A stretch of 19,531 bases of DNA from Christensenella sp. UBA7102 (GTDB taxonomy: Bacteria; Bacillota; Clostridia; Christensenellales; UBA1750). The stretch is from the NCBI GenBank assembly GCA_002492415.1, contig DKYK01000054.1:1-19531 (forward strand), in the 5' to 3' direction. Below, one piece after another: positions 6,788-14,124 of this stretch. Positions within the stretch are counted from its first letter, which is position 1; each line of letters starts with the position of its first letter. A model generated the notes under the pieces. That model saw nothing but the letters and a program-made list of their open reading frames with translations, searched no databases and was not told where the DNA came from. The position numbers were made by a program, and so were the translations under genes.

Positions 6788-8098
6788 ATGCAAAACGCCA
6801 TTACAGTGGCGGCAGCGGGAGATATCCTCATCGTCAAGCCTTTGCCGCAGGGCGGCGCGGGTCAAGCGGAGATTGCCCGATATCTGGGCGGCGCGCAGGT
6901 GCGCCTGGCCAATTTGGAAACCACCGTCACCGACGGCACGCGCTTTGCGTCGGCGTATTCTGGCGGCACCTGGCTCACGGCAGACCGCGCGTGCCTCAAG
7001 GACGTGGCGCGCTACGGCTTCAATGTGCTGGGCTTTGCCAACAACCACACGATGGACTATGCCTATGACGGCCTGTCCGACACGCTGCGCAATCTGGAGG
7101 AGGAAGGATTCCACGCCTGCGGCGCCGGGCGCAACCTCTACGAGGCCTCGCGGCCCGTCACGGTGGAGACGGCGGGCGGGCGCGTGGGCGTCATCGACAT
7201 CTGTTCCACCTTTGAGGACGCGGCGCGCGCGGGCACGCAGACCGAGCGCCAGCCAGGGCGCCCGGGGCTCAATCCGCTGCGCGTTCGGACCGTATACCGC
7301 GTCACACGCGAGCATGCGCAGCTGCTGCGCACCGTCGCACAGCATACGGGCATCAACGCGCTGCGCGAGGAGCATCGCCGCCAGGGCTTTGTGGAGCCGC
7401 TGCGCGAGGGAACGATGGAGCTGGGCGCGAGCGTATTTGAGGTGGTGGAGCGCGAAGCGGACGAGGGCCGCTACTCCTACGCGGACGAGCGCGACGTGCA
7501 GCGCACACTGGCCTCCATCGAGGAGGCGCGCTGCACCTGCCAGGCGGTGATCGTGATGGTGCATTCCCACGAGATCAAGCTGGACCAGGAGCACGAGGCC
7601 GATTACTTTTTGGAGGATTTTGCGCGCCGGTGCATCGATGCGGGCGCGGATGCCGTGGTGGGCAGCGGCACGCATCAGCTCAAGGGCATTGAACTGTATA
7701 AGGATCGGCCCATTTTCTACTGCCTGGGCAATTTTGTGTTTGAAAATGCGTTTGTGCGGCTGCTGCCCGCGGATTACATGGAAAAATACGGCCTGAATGC
7801 GCATAGCAGCGCCGCAGCGGGCATCGCCGCGCGAGCGCAGCGTGCCGTCAGCTCGCTCACCGGCAGAAAGGCCGTCTACCAAACCGCGCTGCCCCGATTC
7901 ACACTGCGGGAGGGAAAGTGCGCGCAGCTGGAGCTGATGCCCGTATCCCTTGGCTTTGACGCGCCCCAGTGGCTGCGCGGCATTCCAACGGTTGCAGCTG
8001 AGGAGGAAGCGCAGGAGATCGCCGAGTATCTCAACATGGCCAGCGCGCTCTATGGCACGCAGTGGCAGGTCAGGGCGGGGAGGATCGTGTTGAAATGA
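6788..8098 (+). CDS. CapA-like (PGA_cap) metallophosphatase-fold protein
   Basis: A 436-residue protein with the motifs of the CapA/poly-gamma-glutamate capsule domain: AAAGD (D12), LANLET (N42, E44), GFANNHTMDY (N86, H87), VHSHE (H259, H261), GSGTHQLKGIE (H296) and FYCLGNFVFE. The fold is that of metallophosphoesterases. Some members serve in polyglutamate capsule synthesis; for most, including this one, the substrate is unknown. Unlike classical CapA there is no N-terminal membrane anchor, so a cytoplasmic place is suggested. A stretch at about 150-240 is an extra segment between the metal motifs. I chose ATG 6788 because AAGGAG lies 7 nt upstream; the ATG at 6782 is only 1 nt from it. The next gene starts inside this stop codon (ATGA). 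No capB or capC genes are nearby. Confidence 0.87.
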   Translation: MQNAITVAAAGDILIVKPLPQGGAGQAEIARYLGGAQVRLANLETTVTDGTRFASAYSGGTWLTADRACLKDVARYGFNVLGFANNHTMDYAYDGLSDTLRNLEEEGFHACGAGRNLYEASRPVTVETAGGRVGVIDICSTFEDAARAGTQTERQPGRPGLNPLRVRTVYRVTREHAQLLRTVAQHTGINALREEHRRQGFVEPLREGTMELGASVFEVVEREADEGRYSYADERDVQRTLASIEEARCTCQAVIVMVHSHEIKLDQEHEADYFLEDFARRCIDAGADAVVGSGTHQLKGIELYKDRPIFYCLGNFVFENAFVRLLPADYMEKYGLNAHSSAAAGIAARAQRAVSSLTGRKAVYQTALPRFTLREGKCAQLELMPVSLGFDAPQWLRGIPTVAAEEEAQEIAEYLNMASALYGTQWQVRAGRIVLK

Positions 8099-9213
8099 AG
8101 GACTTTTTTGAGCAAAATGCGCAGGAGGCGCTGCGCTGCCTGGAGGCGCTGTGCGCAATCCCTTCACCGTCTCACGCGGAGGAAGTGCGCGCGCGGTGGT
8201 GCGCGCAGACGCTGCGCCAGTACGGAGCGCGGCAAGTGTCCATAGACGGCGCGGGCTCCGTGGTGTGCGCCGATTGGGCGCGGGAGCGGAACAATGTGCT
8301 GGTCATGGCACACCTGGATACCGTGTTTGACAGCGGCACGGATCTGACGCTGCGCAAGGACGGCGGCATCTGGCGCTGCACTGGCATCGGCGACGACACG
8401 GTGAATGTCGTGGCGGTGCTGCTGCTGATCAAAGCCATGCTGGAGAAAGGGGCGCGACCCGAGCGCGGCGTGCTCTTTGCGCTCAACACAGGCGAAGAGG
8501 GGCTTGGCAATCTCAAGGGCTGCCGGCAGCTGATGCGCGACTGGGCGGGGCGCGTGGGAGAGGTCATCAGCTTTGACCTGTACCGCGACGAGGTGTATAC
8601 CGACTGCATCGGGTCGAAGCGATACCGCATCTCGGCGTCCTGCGAGGGCGGGCATTCCTTCCACGACTTTGGCAGGCCCAACGCCATTGCGGCGCTCTGC
8701 GGGATCCTTACGGAGCTGTACGAGTACCGCCCGGAACCCGGCACGGACACGACGTATAATGTGGGAACGATGCGCGGGGGCTCGTCGGTCAATGTCATCG
8801 CGCGGGATGCGCAGTGCCTGTGGGAGTTCCGCTCGCGGGACGGCGGCGCGCTGGCTGCGGCCGACGCGCATCTGCAGGCGGTGCTGGACAGGCGCCGCAG
8901 GGAGGGCGTGACGCTGCGCTGCGAGGTGGTGGGCGAGCGCCCCTGCCGAGGCGAGGTGGACGCAGCGCGCATGCAGTCGCTCGCCGCGGACTGCGAAGAG
9001 GCTATTTTTGAGGAGACGGGCGTGCGGGCAAAACGGGCTGCGGCGTCCACGGACTGCAATGTGCCGTTGAGCCTGGGCATCCCCGCGGTCTGCTGCGGGC
9101 TGGTGCGTGGCGGCGGCGCGCATACGCTGGGCGAGTGGATCGATGTGGACACGCTGATGGACGGCTGCCGCGCGGCAGAGAATTTGCTGAAAAGGAGGTT
9201 GAAAAGTATATGA
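8095..9213 (+). CDS. M20-family metallopeptidase / deacylase
   Basis: A 372-residue protein with the M20 (peptidase T / ArgE / DapE / carboxypeptidase G2) zinc-site pattern: MAHLDTV (H73, D75), GIGDDTVNVV (D100/D101), NTGEEGLGN (E134 and E135), SFDL (D161), a dimerisation-domain GGHS (185-188), RGGSSVNVIA (228-237) and a C-terminal GAHTLGEW (H343). The family removes acyl groups or residues from N-substituted amino acids or short peptides using two zinc ions, in the cytoplasm. The bridging Asp lies in GIGDD rather than the common GPGxxD. The ATG at 8095 overlaps the upstream stop (ATGA) with GGAGG about 11 nt ahead, so translation is coupled to CapA. Exact substrate unknown. Confidence 0.9.
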   Translation: MKDFFEQNAQEALRCLEALCAIPSPSHAEEVRARWCAQTLRQYGARQVSIDGAGSVVCADWARERNNVLVMAHLDTVFDSGTDLTLRKDGGIWRCTGIGDDTVNVVAVLLLIKAMLEKGARPERGVLFALNTGEEGLGNLKGCRQLMRDWAGRVGEVISFDLYRDEVYTDCIGSKRYRISASCEGGHSFHDFGRPNAIAALCGILTELYEYRPEPGTDTTYNVGTMRGGSSVNVIARDAQCLWEFRSRDGGALAAADAHLQAVLDRRRREGVTLRCEVVGERPCRGEVDAARMQSLAADCEEAIFEETGVRAKRAAASTDCNVPLSLGIPAVCCGLVRGGGAHTLGEWIDVDTLMDGCRAAENLLKRRLKSI

Positions 9214-9746
9214 CGGAAGAAGCGATTGTGCGCGCTCGTGTCACGGACGAGGCGGAGCGGCAGGCGGTATACGACATACTTGTGGAATGCGACCGGGACT
9301 TTGTGCCGCCGCTCTCCTACCGCGCGGGCACGAAGCAGACCGACTGGACGCACAAGGGCGCGACGCATGAGGGCGTTCGCGACTATTTTGACACCGTGAT
9401 GCAGCAGCATGTGCTGCTGTGGAAGCGCGACGGCGTGGTCATCGCATTCATGTCCTTCCGACCGAATGAGATGACGCCGCATTTGGAGCAGTACGGCGCG
9501 GTGTGCTATCTGTCCACGCTCTGTGTGCTGCACGCCTACCGCGGACAAGGGCTTTCGCCCAAGATCTACCGCGCGGCGCAGCAGTGGGCGATGGAGCATG
9601 GCGGTCAGATCACTGTGCTGCGCACCTGGTCTACCAACGCGGCGCAGATGCACCTGATGGAAAAGCTGGGCTATGCCGAAAAGGCCCGCTTGGTCGACGA
9701 CCGCGGCCCAGGCGTGGACACGGTGTACTACGTGCATGAGATGTAG
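9210..9746 (+). CDS. GNAT-family N-acetyltransferase
   Basis: A 178-residue protein with a GNAT core: beta strand VVIAFMSF (76-83), strand CYLSTLCVL (99-107) leading into the acetyl-CoA pyrophosphate loop RGQGL (111-115), and a C-terminal STNAAQMHLMEKLGY (141-155) of the kind seen in motif B. It should transfer an acetyl group from acetyl-CoA to an amine; the acceptor is unknown. The ATG at 9210 overlaps the M20 stop codon (ATGA) with AAGGAGG 11 nt ahead, so this is the third coupled gene of the operon. Pairing with a deacylase-type hydrolase suggests action on related amino or acyl compounds, but this is inference. Confidence 0.87.
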   Translation: MTEEAIVRARVTDEAERQAVYDILVECDRDFVPPLSYRAGTKQTDWTHKGATHEGVRDYFDTVMQQHVLLWKRDGVVIAFMSFRPNEMTPHLEQYGAVCYLSTLCVLHAYRGQGLSPKIYRAAQQWAMEHGGQITVLRTWSTNAAQMHLMEKLGYAEKARLVDDRGPGVDTVYYVHEM

Positions 9747-9748
9747 GC

Positions 9749-9773
9749 TGTGTTAATAAAGTATATTAACACA
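9749..9773. repeat. Perfect 10-bp inverted repeat after the GNAT gene
   Basis: TGTGTTAATA (9749-9758) and TATTAACACA (9764-9773) with a 5-nt spacer, starting 3 nt past the stop codon. There is no T-run, so it is not a standard terminator. The half-site TGTGTTAAT recurs at 9909-9917. Confidence 0.75.
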
Positions 9774-9917
9774 ATCATAACTCAATAAATCCAAGACATC
9801 AAAAACAAAGCCGGATTTCCTCATAATAAAGAAGAAATCCGGCGTTGTTTTTAGTGCTTTTAGGTAAATAAGCGAAGCAAGGAATATTCGTTATTCAATT
9901 TATGTTACTGTGTTAAT
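9765..9917. repeat. Possible MITE-like unit bounded by imperfect inverted repeats
   Basis: The segment 9765-9788 (ATTAACACA, then CATAA, then CAATAA) resembles the reverse complement of 9891-9917 (ATTAACACA, CATAA, GAATAA). The outer 9 bases match perfectly and the inner part is partly matched with small gaps. The 153-bp unit has a strong hairpin in its middle and no coding capacity, which fits a small non-autonomous element. No clear target-site duplication was identified. Confidence 0.35.
9801..9852. terminator. Bidirectional Rho-independent terminator
   Basis: GCCGGATTTC (9810-9819) pairs perfectly with GAAATCCGGC (9834-9843), and AAAAACAA (9801-9808) pairs with TTGTTTTT (9845-9852) outside one mismatch, so both strands leave the GC stem into a U-rich tract. 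It should end the CapA-M20-GNAT transcript. Confidence 0.88.
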
Positions 9918-9941
9918 TACTCCGTATCAGACGCATGGTCT

Positions 9942-9961
9942 GTTTGACGGGCGGTTTGGGT
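9942..9961 (+). repeat. Second copy of the IS200 right-end motif, upstream of the ABC operon
   Basis: GTTTGACGGGCGGTTTGGGT here matches 14110-14129 in 18 of 20 positions, in the same orientation, about 4.2 kb apart. Only the right arm of the hairpin is preserved, as the left arm is missing. The two copies flank the ABC transporter block. Confidence 0.5.
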
Positions 9962-10099
9962 GTTGTTAGTTTGACATCAGTATACCGTATTTTGCCTGGA
10001 ATTTTAATCAAAACACCGAACGCCACGGTTGACGCCTAACACCGCATGTCGCGGTTCATACCCTTCATAAATTATTGGTTAATATTTGTAAAAAATATG

Positions 10100-10128
10100 T
10101 TGCATAACTCAACTAAAAATAGTATACT
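10100..10128 (+). promoter_or_regulatory. Sigma-A promoter of the ABC transporter operon
   Basis: TTGCAT (10100-10105), a 17-bp A/T-rich spacer, and TATACT (10123-10128). The start point would be near 10135, giving a leader of about 110 nt before the binding-protein gene. Confidence 0.8.
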
Positions 10129-10152
10129 ATCTTTGTACTCCAACCCCAGCTT

Positions 10153-10222
10153 TCCCGCAGAAATATATTGCGGGATACAACTCTATAATTTAGATTTTAT
10201 ATGCTGTAAATGGCATATAAAA
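10153..10222 (+). promoter_or_regulatory. Two hairpins in the ABC operon leader
   Basis: TCCCGCA (10153-10159) pairs with TGCGGGA (10169-10175) around a 9-nt loop. TTTTATATGC (10195-10204) pairs perfectly with GCATATAAAA (10213-10222) around an 8-nt loop, 7 nt before the ribosome binding site. Both lie between promoter and gene, so they may act as an operator or a leader structure; no catabolite-response (cre) consensus was recognised. Confidence 0.45.
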
Positions 10223-10243
10223 AAGAGTAAAGGAGGAAGTCTT

Positions 10244-11731
10244 ATGAAGAAGGCCCTATCTCTCGCTCTTGCACTGGTGATGGTGTTTGCGCTTGCCGCT
10301 TGCACCGCGCCTGCCGCGCCCGCGAAAGAGCCCGCACAATCCGCGCAGGCCAACGGCGATCAGCCTGCTGATTCCAACGCTGTGCCTGATGCACAGGGTG
10401 AGATCATCGAAATTTCCGTTCGCGGCAAACCCAAGGAGACGGATGTTGCCGGCAAAGAAATCTTGGAAAAACGACTGAACGACATGGCTGTAAAGTATCC
10501 GAATATCAAGGTTGAAGTCGTGGACTTCCCCTATGATGTCAATACCTTCCTGCCCAAGGCAGCGGCTGGACAGCTCCCCACCTTGTACAATACCTACTTT
10601 ACTGAGGCCAACAAGATCATTTCTCAAGGCTTTTCCATGGATATTACGGATCTGATGAAAGATTGGGGTTACGACAGCAAAGTCAACCCCGCCTACCTCG
10701 AAATGATCTCTCGTGACGGCCGTATTTATGGCCTTCCGGTCAGCGGATACGCGATGGGAATGTGGTACAGCAATGAACTGTTCAAGCAGGCTGGTTTAGT
10801 GGATGCGGATGGCTATCCCACCCTGCCCAAGAACAGCGACGAGCTGGCTCAGATGGCGGTCAAGATCAAAGAAGCCACTGGTAGCAAGACTTATTTCTTC
10901 CCCACCCAGAACAACCAGGGCGGCTGGTACTTCTCGCAGCTCGCATGGTCGTTCGGCGGTGAGTTTGAGCAGTACAACGAAGACGGCACCTACACGGCGA
11001 TCTTCAACTCCCCCGAGGTGGTCATGGCGCTGCAATGGCTCAAGGACATGCGTTGGACCTACGACGTGGTGCAGGATAACATACTGTGTGATATGACGGA
11101 GATGCACAAGCTTTTTGCCATTGACCAGATGGCCATCTCTCAGTCGCCGCATGATCAGCTCAACGGGTCCGTCACCTCCTACAACGGCGACGTGACACAT
11201 TATGCAATGGGTCCCATTGTCCCCGGCGCAAACGACAAGGGACGCTCTGTTGGACTGCTGGGCGGCACCTTTGAGTGCATCGCGCCCAACGCGACCTACG
11301 AGCAGGCGGATGCGTGCTTTAAGTGGCTGGAGAACGAGGGTATCACGCCCAATCTCACTGAGGAAACCCTTCAGTCCCTCAAGGATAGCGCCAAAGTTGA
11401 CAACGAGAACGGCAAGCTCGTGGGCGTGTTGGGTATTCCCACTTGGACCGATCCCGAGTACCTCTCCAAGCGCAAGGAAGCTATTGCCGAATACGTGAAC
11501 GTGGATCTGAAGATGTTCGATCCTTACACCACAGTATGTGAAAATGGTGAATATGAGTTGCATGCCGAGCACCCCGTGTATTGCCAGGAACTGTACAAGA
11601 TCCTCGATTCCTGCGTACAGGCTGTGCTAACCGACAAGAACGCCGATCCTCAGGCATTACTGGACAAGGCAGTGGACGATTTTCAGCGTGATTACCTGGA
11701 TAAGGCAAACGCCGGCTCTGAGGTCCAATAG
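10244..11731 (+). CDS. Extracellular solute-binding lipoprotein (CUT1 sugar ABC type)
   Basis: A 495-residue protein with a lipoprotein signal (MKKALSLALALVMVFALAAC, lipidated Cys20) and an Ala/Pro-rich linker to about residue 50. The binding-protein family 1 domain follows: GKEILEKRLNDMAVKYPNIKVE, DGRIYGLPVSGYAMGMWYSN, then NELFKQAGL, and a C-terminal MFDPY region. Such proteins capture a sugar, oligosaccharide or glycoside outside the membrane and hand it to the permeases; the ligand cannot be predicted. The ATG at 10244 has AAAGGAGG with 7-nt spacing; the frame runs about 66 codons further up, but that part crosses the promoter and AT-rich leader and is not coding. It is the first and probably most highly expressed gene of a three-gene operon, with a stable hairpin just behind it. 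Confidence 0.93.
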   Translation: MKKALSLALALVMVFALAACTAPAAPAKEPAQSAQANGDQPADSNAVPDAQGEIIEISVRGKPKETDVAGKEILEKRLNDMAVKYPNIKVEVVDFPYDVNTFLPKAAAGQLPTLYNTYFTEANKIISQGFSMDITDLMKDWGYDSKVNPAYLEMISRDGRIYGLPVSGYAMGMWYSNELFKQAGLVDADGYPTLPKNSDELAQMAVKIKEATGSKTYFFPTQNNQGGWYFSQLAWSFGGEFEQYNEDGTYTAIFNSPEVVMALQWLKDMRWTYDVVQDNILCDMTEMHKLFAIDQMAISQSPHDQLNGSVTSYNGDVTHYAMGPIVPGANDKGRSVGLLGGTFECIAPNATYEQADACFKWLENEGITPNLTEETLQSLKDSAKVDNENGKLVGVLGIPTWTDPEYLSKRKEAIAEYVNVDLKMFDPYTTVCENGEYELHAEHPVYCQELYKILDSCVQAVLTDKNADPQALLDKAVDDFQRDYLDKANAGSEVQ

Positions 11732-11737
11732 TACTAA

Positions 11738-11764
11738 GGGGAGGGCGGTCGGTCCGCCCTCCCC
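11738..11764 (+). terminator. Intercistronic stem-loop (partial terminator / mRNA stabiliser)
   Basis: GGGGAGGGCGG (11738-11748) pairs perfectly with CCGCCCTCCCC (11754-11764) around a 5-nt loop. There is no U-run after it. It sits between binding-protein and permease genes, where such structures are known to protect the upstream message and lower permease expression. Confidence 0.75.
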
Positions 11765-11831
11765 ATCTATCCTTCCATAGGGTCATAAAAGTGGGAGAAG
11801 TTGAAAAACTGGACAGAAAGAGGGAAGGAAA

Positions 11832-12743
11832 ATGCAAGTTGTCACGCGCAAAAAAAGACCGCTCGGCAAGCGCGTCGCACACGCGATCCGTCAGGATATC
11901 GGCGCGTGGGTGCTCATGCTGCCCAGCCTCATCATCTTTACATTTTTCGTTTGGCAGCCGCTGGTCAACGGCTTGATCCTGTCGCTTTATGAAACCAAGG
12001 GGTTTGACCCGGTTCGATTCGTCGGCCTGAAAAACTTTCTGGATGTCATAAGTGAATCGTCTTTTCAGAGCGCGGTTGCCAATACCTTCAAGTATACGCT
12101 CTGGTCTCTGGTATTGGGCTTCCCGCTCCCCATTTTGACTGCGGTGATGCTCAACGAGGTCAAGCGGCTCAAAGGTTTCTTTCGGTTTACTGTTTATTTT
12201 CCCTCCATCGTGCCGGGCGTTGCGGCTGCCATCATGTGGGAGCTGATCTATCACCCCACCTCCGGTCTTCTCAACTCCGTTCTGGCGCTCTTTGGCGCGA
12301 ATGCCGTGCCCTGGCTACAAAGTCAGAATCTGGTCATTCCCTGCATTGTCATCATGATGACGTGGAAGGGCTTTGGCTCCACCGCCATATTGTACCTGGC
12401 CAGTTTGCAGGGCGTCAATCAGGAGCTGTATGAAGCCGCCATGATTGACGGCGCGGGTGTGTTCCGCAAGTTCTGGAATATCACCCTGCCCTCCATCTCC
12501 GGCATGTTCTCCCTCATGCTCGTCATGCAGATCATCAGCGTGTTCCAAGTCATGTACGAGCCGTTGACCATGACCGACGGCGGGCCGAACAACGCCTCCA
12601 TTTCTCTTATGTTGACCAGCTATTTTTATGGCTTCCGCTTTTATCAGGCAGGCAGGGCCGCTGCGGTGGGCACGATCACTTTCCTGTTCCTGATCGGGCT
12701 GACCGTGTTGTACTTCCACCTGCAAAAGAAGAACGATTCCTGA
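11832..12743 (+). CDS. Sugar ABC transporter permease (MalF/UgpA-like)
   Basis: A 303-residue inner-membrane protein with about six membrane segments: the first at 24-52, then others near 90-110, 120-140, 168-192, 225-245 and 275-296. The cytoplasmic EAA loop that docks to the ATPase is present (EAAMIDGAGVFRKFWNITLP, 201-220). This is the first of the two permeases usual in CUT1 importers. The ATG at 11832 has GGGAAGGA close upstream. It follows the intercistronic hairpin, and 19 nt separate it from the second permease. Family assignment is firm; the substrate is unknown. Confidence 0.93.
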   Translation: MQVVTRKKRPLGKRVAHAIRQDIGAWVLMLPSLIIFTFFVWQPLVNGLILSLYETKGFDPVRFVGLKNFLDVISESSFQSAVANTFKYTLWSLVLGFPLPILTAVMLNEVKRLKGFFRFTVYFPSIVPGVAAAIMWELIYHPTSGLLNSVLALFGANAVPWLQSQNLVIPCIVIMMTWKGFGSTAILYLASLQGVNQELYEAAMIDGAGVFRKFWNITLPSISGMFSLMLVMQIISVFQVMYEPLTMTDGGPNNASISLMLTSYFYGFRFYQAGRAAAVGTITFLFLIGLTVLYFHLQKKNDS

Positions 12744-12762
12744 GCAAAGGAGGGGACGCGCC

Positions 12763-13686
12763 ATGTCTGAAATGATTCAAAGCAAATTCGACAGAAAAAA
12801 AGACGCGCAATCCATGGGAATTATCAGCAAGTATGACATGCGGAATCCCTGGATCAAGATTCTGTATGGCTTCATTTGGTTTTGCATGATCCTGGCAGTG
12901 CTGGTCTGTTTCATTCCGCCGCTGTGGGTCATGACGTCTGCGCTCAAGGACAGCCGCGAGTTTTTCTCTGTACCTGCCACCATCATTCCCCGGTCCTGGC
13001 ATCCGGAAAAGCTGTGGGATACCTGGAATATGCTCAACTTTGGAAAGGCCTACTTAAATACACTGAGTGTGCTGTGTGGATCTCTGGTCGTTTCCCTGGT
13101 GTGCAACGGTATGCTGGGCTATGTGCTCTCGCGTCTCAAACCACGGGGCTCCAAGATCGTACTTTCTCTGGTGCTCTGGACGCTGATGCTGCCGCAGTCC
13201 GTGAGCCAGGTTCCGCTGTTTAAGAACTTTCTCTCGCTACCCATTCTGGGAATCAATATCACCGAGACCTACTTGCCCATGTGGTTGCTGGCAGGAGCGA
13301 ATGCGTTTTATGTTCTGGTATTCAAATCCTTTTTTGACAGCATTCCTCAGTCGCTGATTGAAGCGGCACGACTGGACGGCTGCAATAACCTGTCCATTTT
13401 CTTTCGCATCATGATGCCGCTATCCAAGCCGGTGCTCATGGTCATCACCATTTTTACCATCAATGCGAGCTGGTCTGATTTTTTCTGGCCTTATCTCGTG
13501 CTTGGTTCGCGCACGGAGCTCTACACCGTCATGGTTAAGATCTTCTATATGGCCGGATCCACAGGCTATTCCGAGGATATTCAGGTGGTTGCCCTGATCT
13601 TTACCATCATTCCACCCGCCATTCTGTTCCTGTTCTTCCAGCGCTATATCATGTCGGGTTTCACACTATCGGGAATCAAGGGATAA
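12763..13686 (+). CDS. Sugar ABC transporter permease (MalG/UgpE-like)
   Basis: A 307-residue inner-membrane protein with six predicted membrane segments after a polar N-terminus of about 30 residues. The EAA loop is at 200-219 (EAARLDGCNNLSIFFRIMMP), and the end FFQRYIMSGFTLSGIKG is characteristic of the MalG-type partner. It would form the translocation pore with the preceding permease. AAAGGAGG precedes the ATG. The operon ends here: no ATPase, regulator or glycoside hydrolase follows, so a shared ATPase of the MsmX/MsmK type encoded elsewhere is expected from family knowledge. A strong terminator follows the stop codon. Confidence 0.93.
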   Translation: MSEMIQSKFDRKKDAQSMGIISKYDMRNPWIKILYGFIWFCMILAVLVCFIPPLWVMTSALKDSREFFSVPATIIPRSWHPEKLWDTWNMLNFGKAYLNTLSVLCGSLVVSLVCNGMLGYVLSRLKPRGSKIVLSLVLWTLMLPQSVSQVPLFKNFLSLPILGINITETYLPMWLLAGANAFYVLVFKSFFDSIPQSLIEAARLDGCNNLSIFFRIMMPLSKPVLMVITIFTINASWSDFFWPYLVLGSRTELYTVMVKIFYMAGSTGYSEDIQVVALIFTIIPPAILFLFFQRYIMSGFTLSGIKG

Positions 13687-13690
13687 GTAT

Positions 13691-13731
13691 AATGCGAAAA
13701 AGCTCACCTTGTGGCGGGCTTTTTTCGCATT
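13691..13731 (+). terminator. Rho-independent terminator of the ABC operon
   Basis: AATGCGAAAAAGC (13691-13703) pairs with GCTTTTTTCGCATT, ending at about 13731, with one bulged T. The U-tract lies in the 3' arm. It follows the permease stop codon directly. Confidence 0.75.
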
Positions 13732-13761
13732 AGTGCCTTTGGGCAGATGAGCGAAACAAAA

Positions 13762-14115
13762 ATGCCAGATCATGTACAGCTGCTGGTAAGTATCCCACCG
13801 AAAATGAGTGTGTCAAATTTCATGGATTATCTGAAGGGGTAAAGTGCGCTGATGATGTTCGACAAGCATGCGGTAGGGTTGAATGAAGCAACGATAGCCA
13901 AATACATACAAGAGCAGGAAAAGCACGATAGAGCGATGGATAAGCTGAGCGTGCGGGAATACGAGGACCCTTTTAAGGGGGGCAAGCAGTATGAACGCCC
14001 CTTGAGAGGCAGCAAAAGTGACAACGGCAATGGGTTTGAACAAAGTGAAAGCCAGCGCCCTGAGACGCTGTCCGGTATCATTAGGGTTTTAGCCTTTGGC
14101 AAACCACCCGTTTGA
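13762..14115 (+). pseudogene. tnpA: Decayed IS200/IS605-family transposase TnpA (Y1, HUH type)
   Basis: One reading frame encodes MPDHVQLLVSIPPKMSVSNF and continues to LKG, meets a TAA at 13840-13842, and goes on as SALMMFDKHA, VGLNEATIAKYIQEQEKHD and KLSVREYEDPFKG. This is recognisably the C-terminal two thirds of an IS200-type TnpA. Compared with the family as I know it: the first 55-60 residues are absent; the HUH motif (HVH) reads HVQ; the stop replaces a Lys; and about 20 residues between DKHA and VGLNE are deleted, removing the segment that carries the catalytic Tyr (GYYV). It cannot be active. The tail after DPFKG runs on into the right-end hairpin. No tnpB is present. Confidence 0.85.
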
Positions 14116-14124
14116 CGGGTGGTT
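14101..14124. repeat. Perfect hairpin, probable right-end palindrome of the IS200-type element
   Basis: AACCACCCGT (14102-14111) pairs perfectly with ACGGGTGGTT (14115-14124) around a TTG loop. IS200/IS605 elements use subterminal hairpins as transposase recognition sites, and this one lies at the end of the tnpA relic. It ends 6 nt before the kinase stop codon, so it may also help end that minus-strand transcript. Confidence 0.65.

Larger units (their letters stand above)
9747..10243. other. AT-rich intergenic region between the CapA operon and the ABC operon
   Basis: Nearly 500 bases without a credible gene, and visibly richer in A and T than the surroundings. From left to right it holds a palindrome right after the GNAT stop, a strong bidirectional terminator, a second copy of the palindrome half-site, a 20-nt motif shared with the IS200 relic at 14110, a good sigma-A promoter and a leader with two hairpins. 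Position 9971 has a perfect TTGACA but no matching -10 box. The base composition and repeats suggest insertion and decay of small mobile elements. Confidence 0.7.

Noticed and set aside
8164..9737. Long minus-strand frames opposite the M20 and GNAT genes
   Set aside because: No motifs, no binding site, and both plus-strand genes have complete family signatures.
9747..9920. Short CRISPR array, because of the repeated TGTGTTAAT
   Set aside because: Only three 9-nt copies in mixed orientation with irregular spacing and no cas genes.
9971..9999. Consensus TTGACA at 9971 as a promoter
   Set aside because: At 16-18 bp spacing there is no -10 box; the well-formed promoter at 10100-10128 explains the operon.
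10046..10243. 66-codon N-terminal extension of the solute-binding protein
   Set aside because: It covers the promoter and leader hairpins and would bury the lipoprotein signal, which must be N-terminal.
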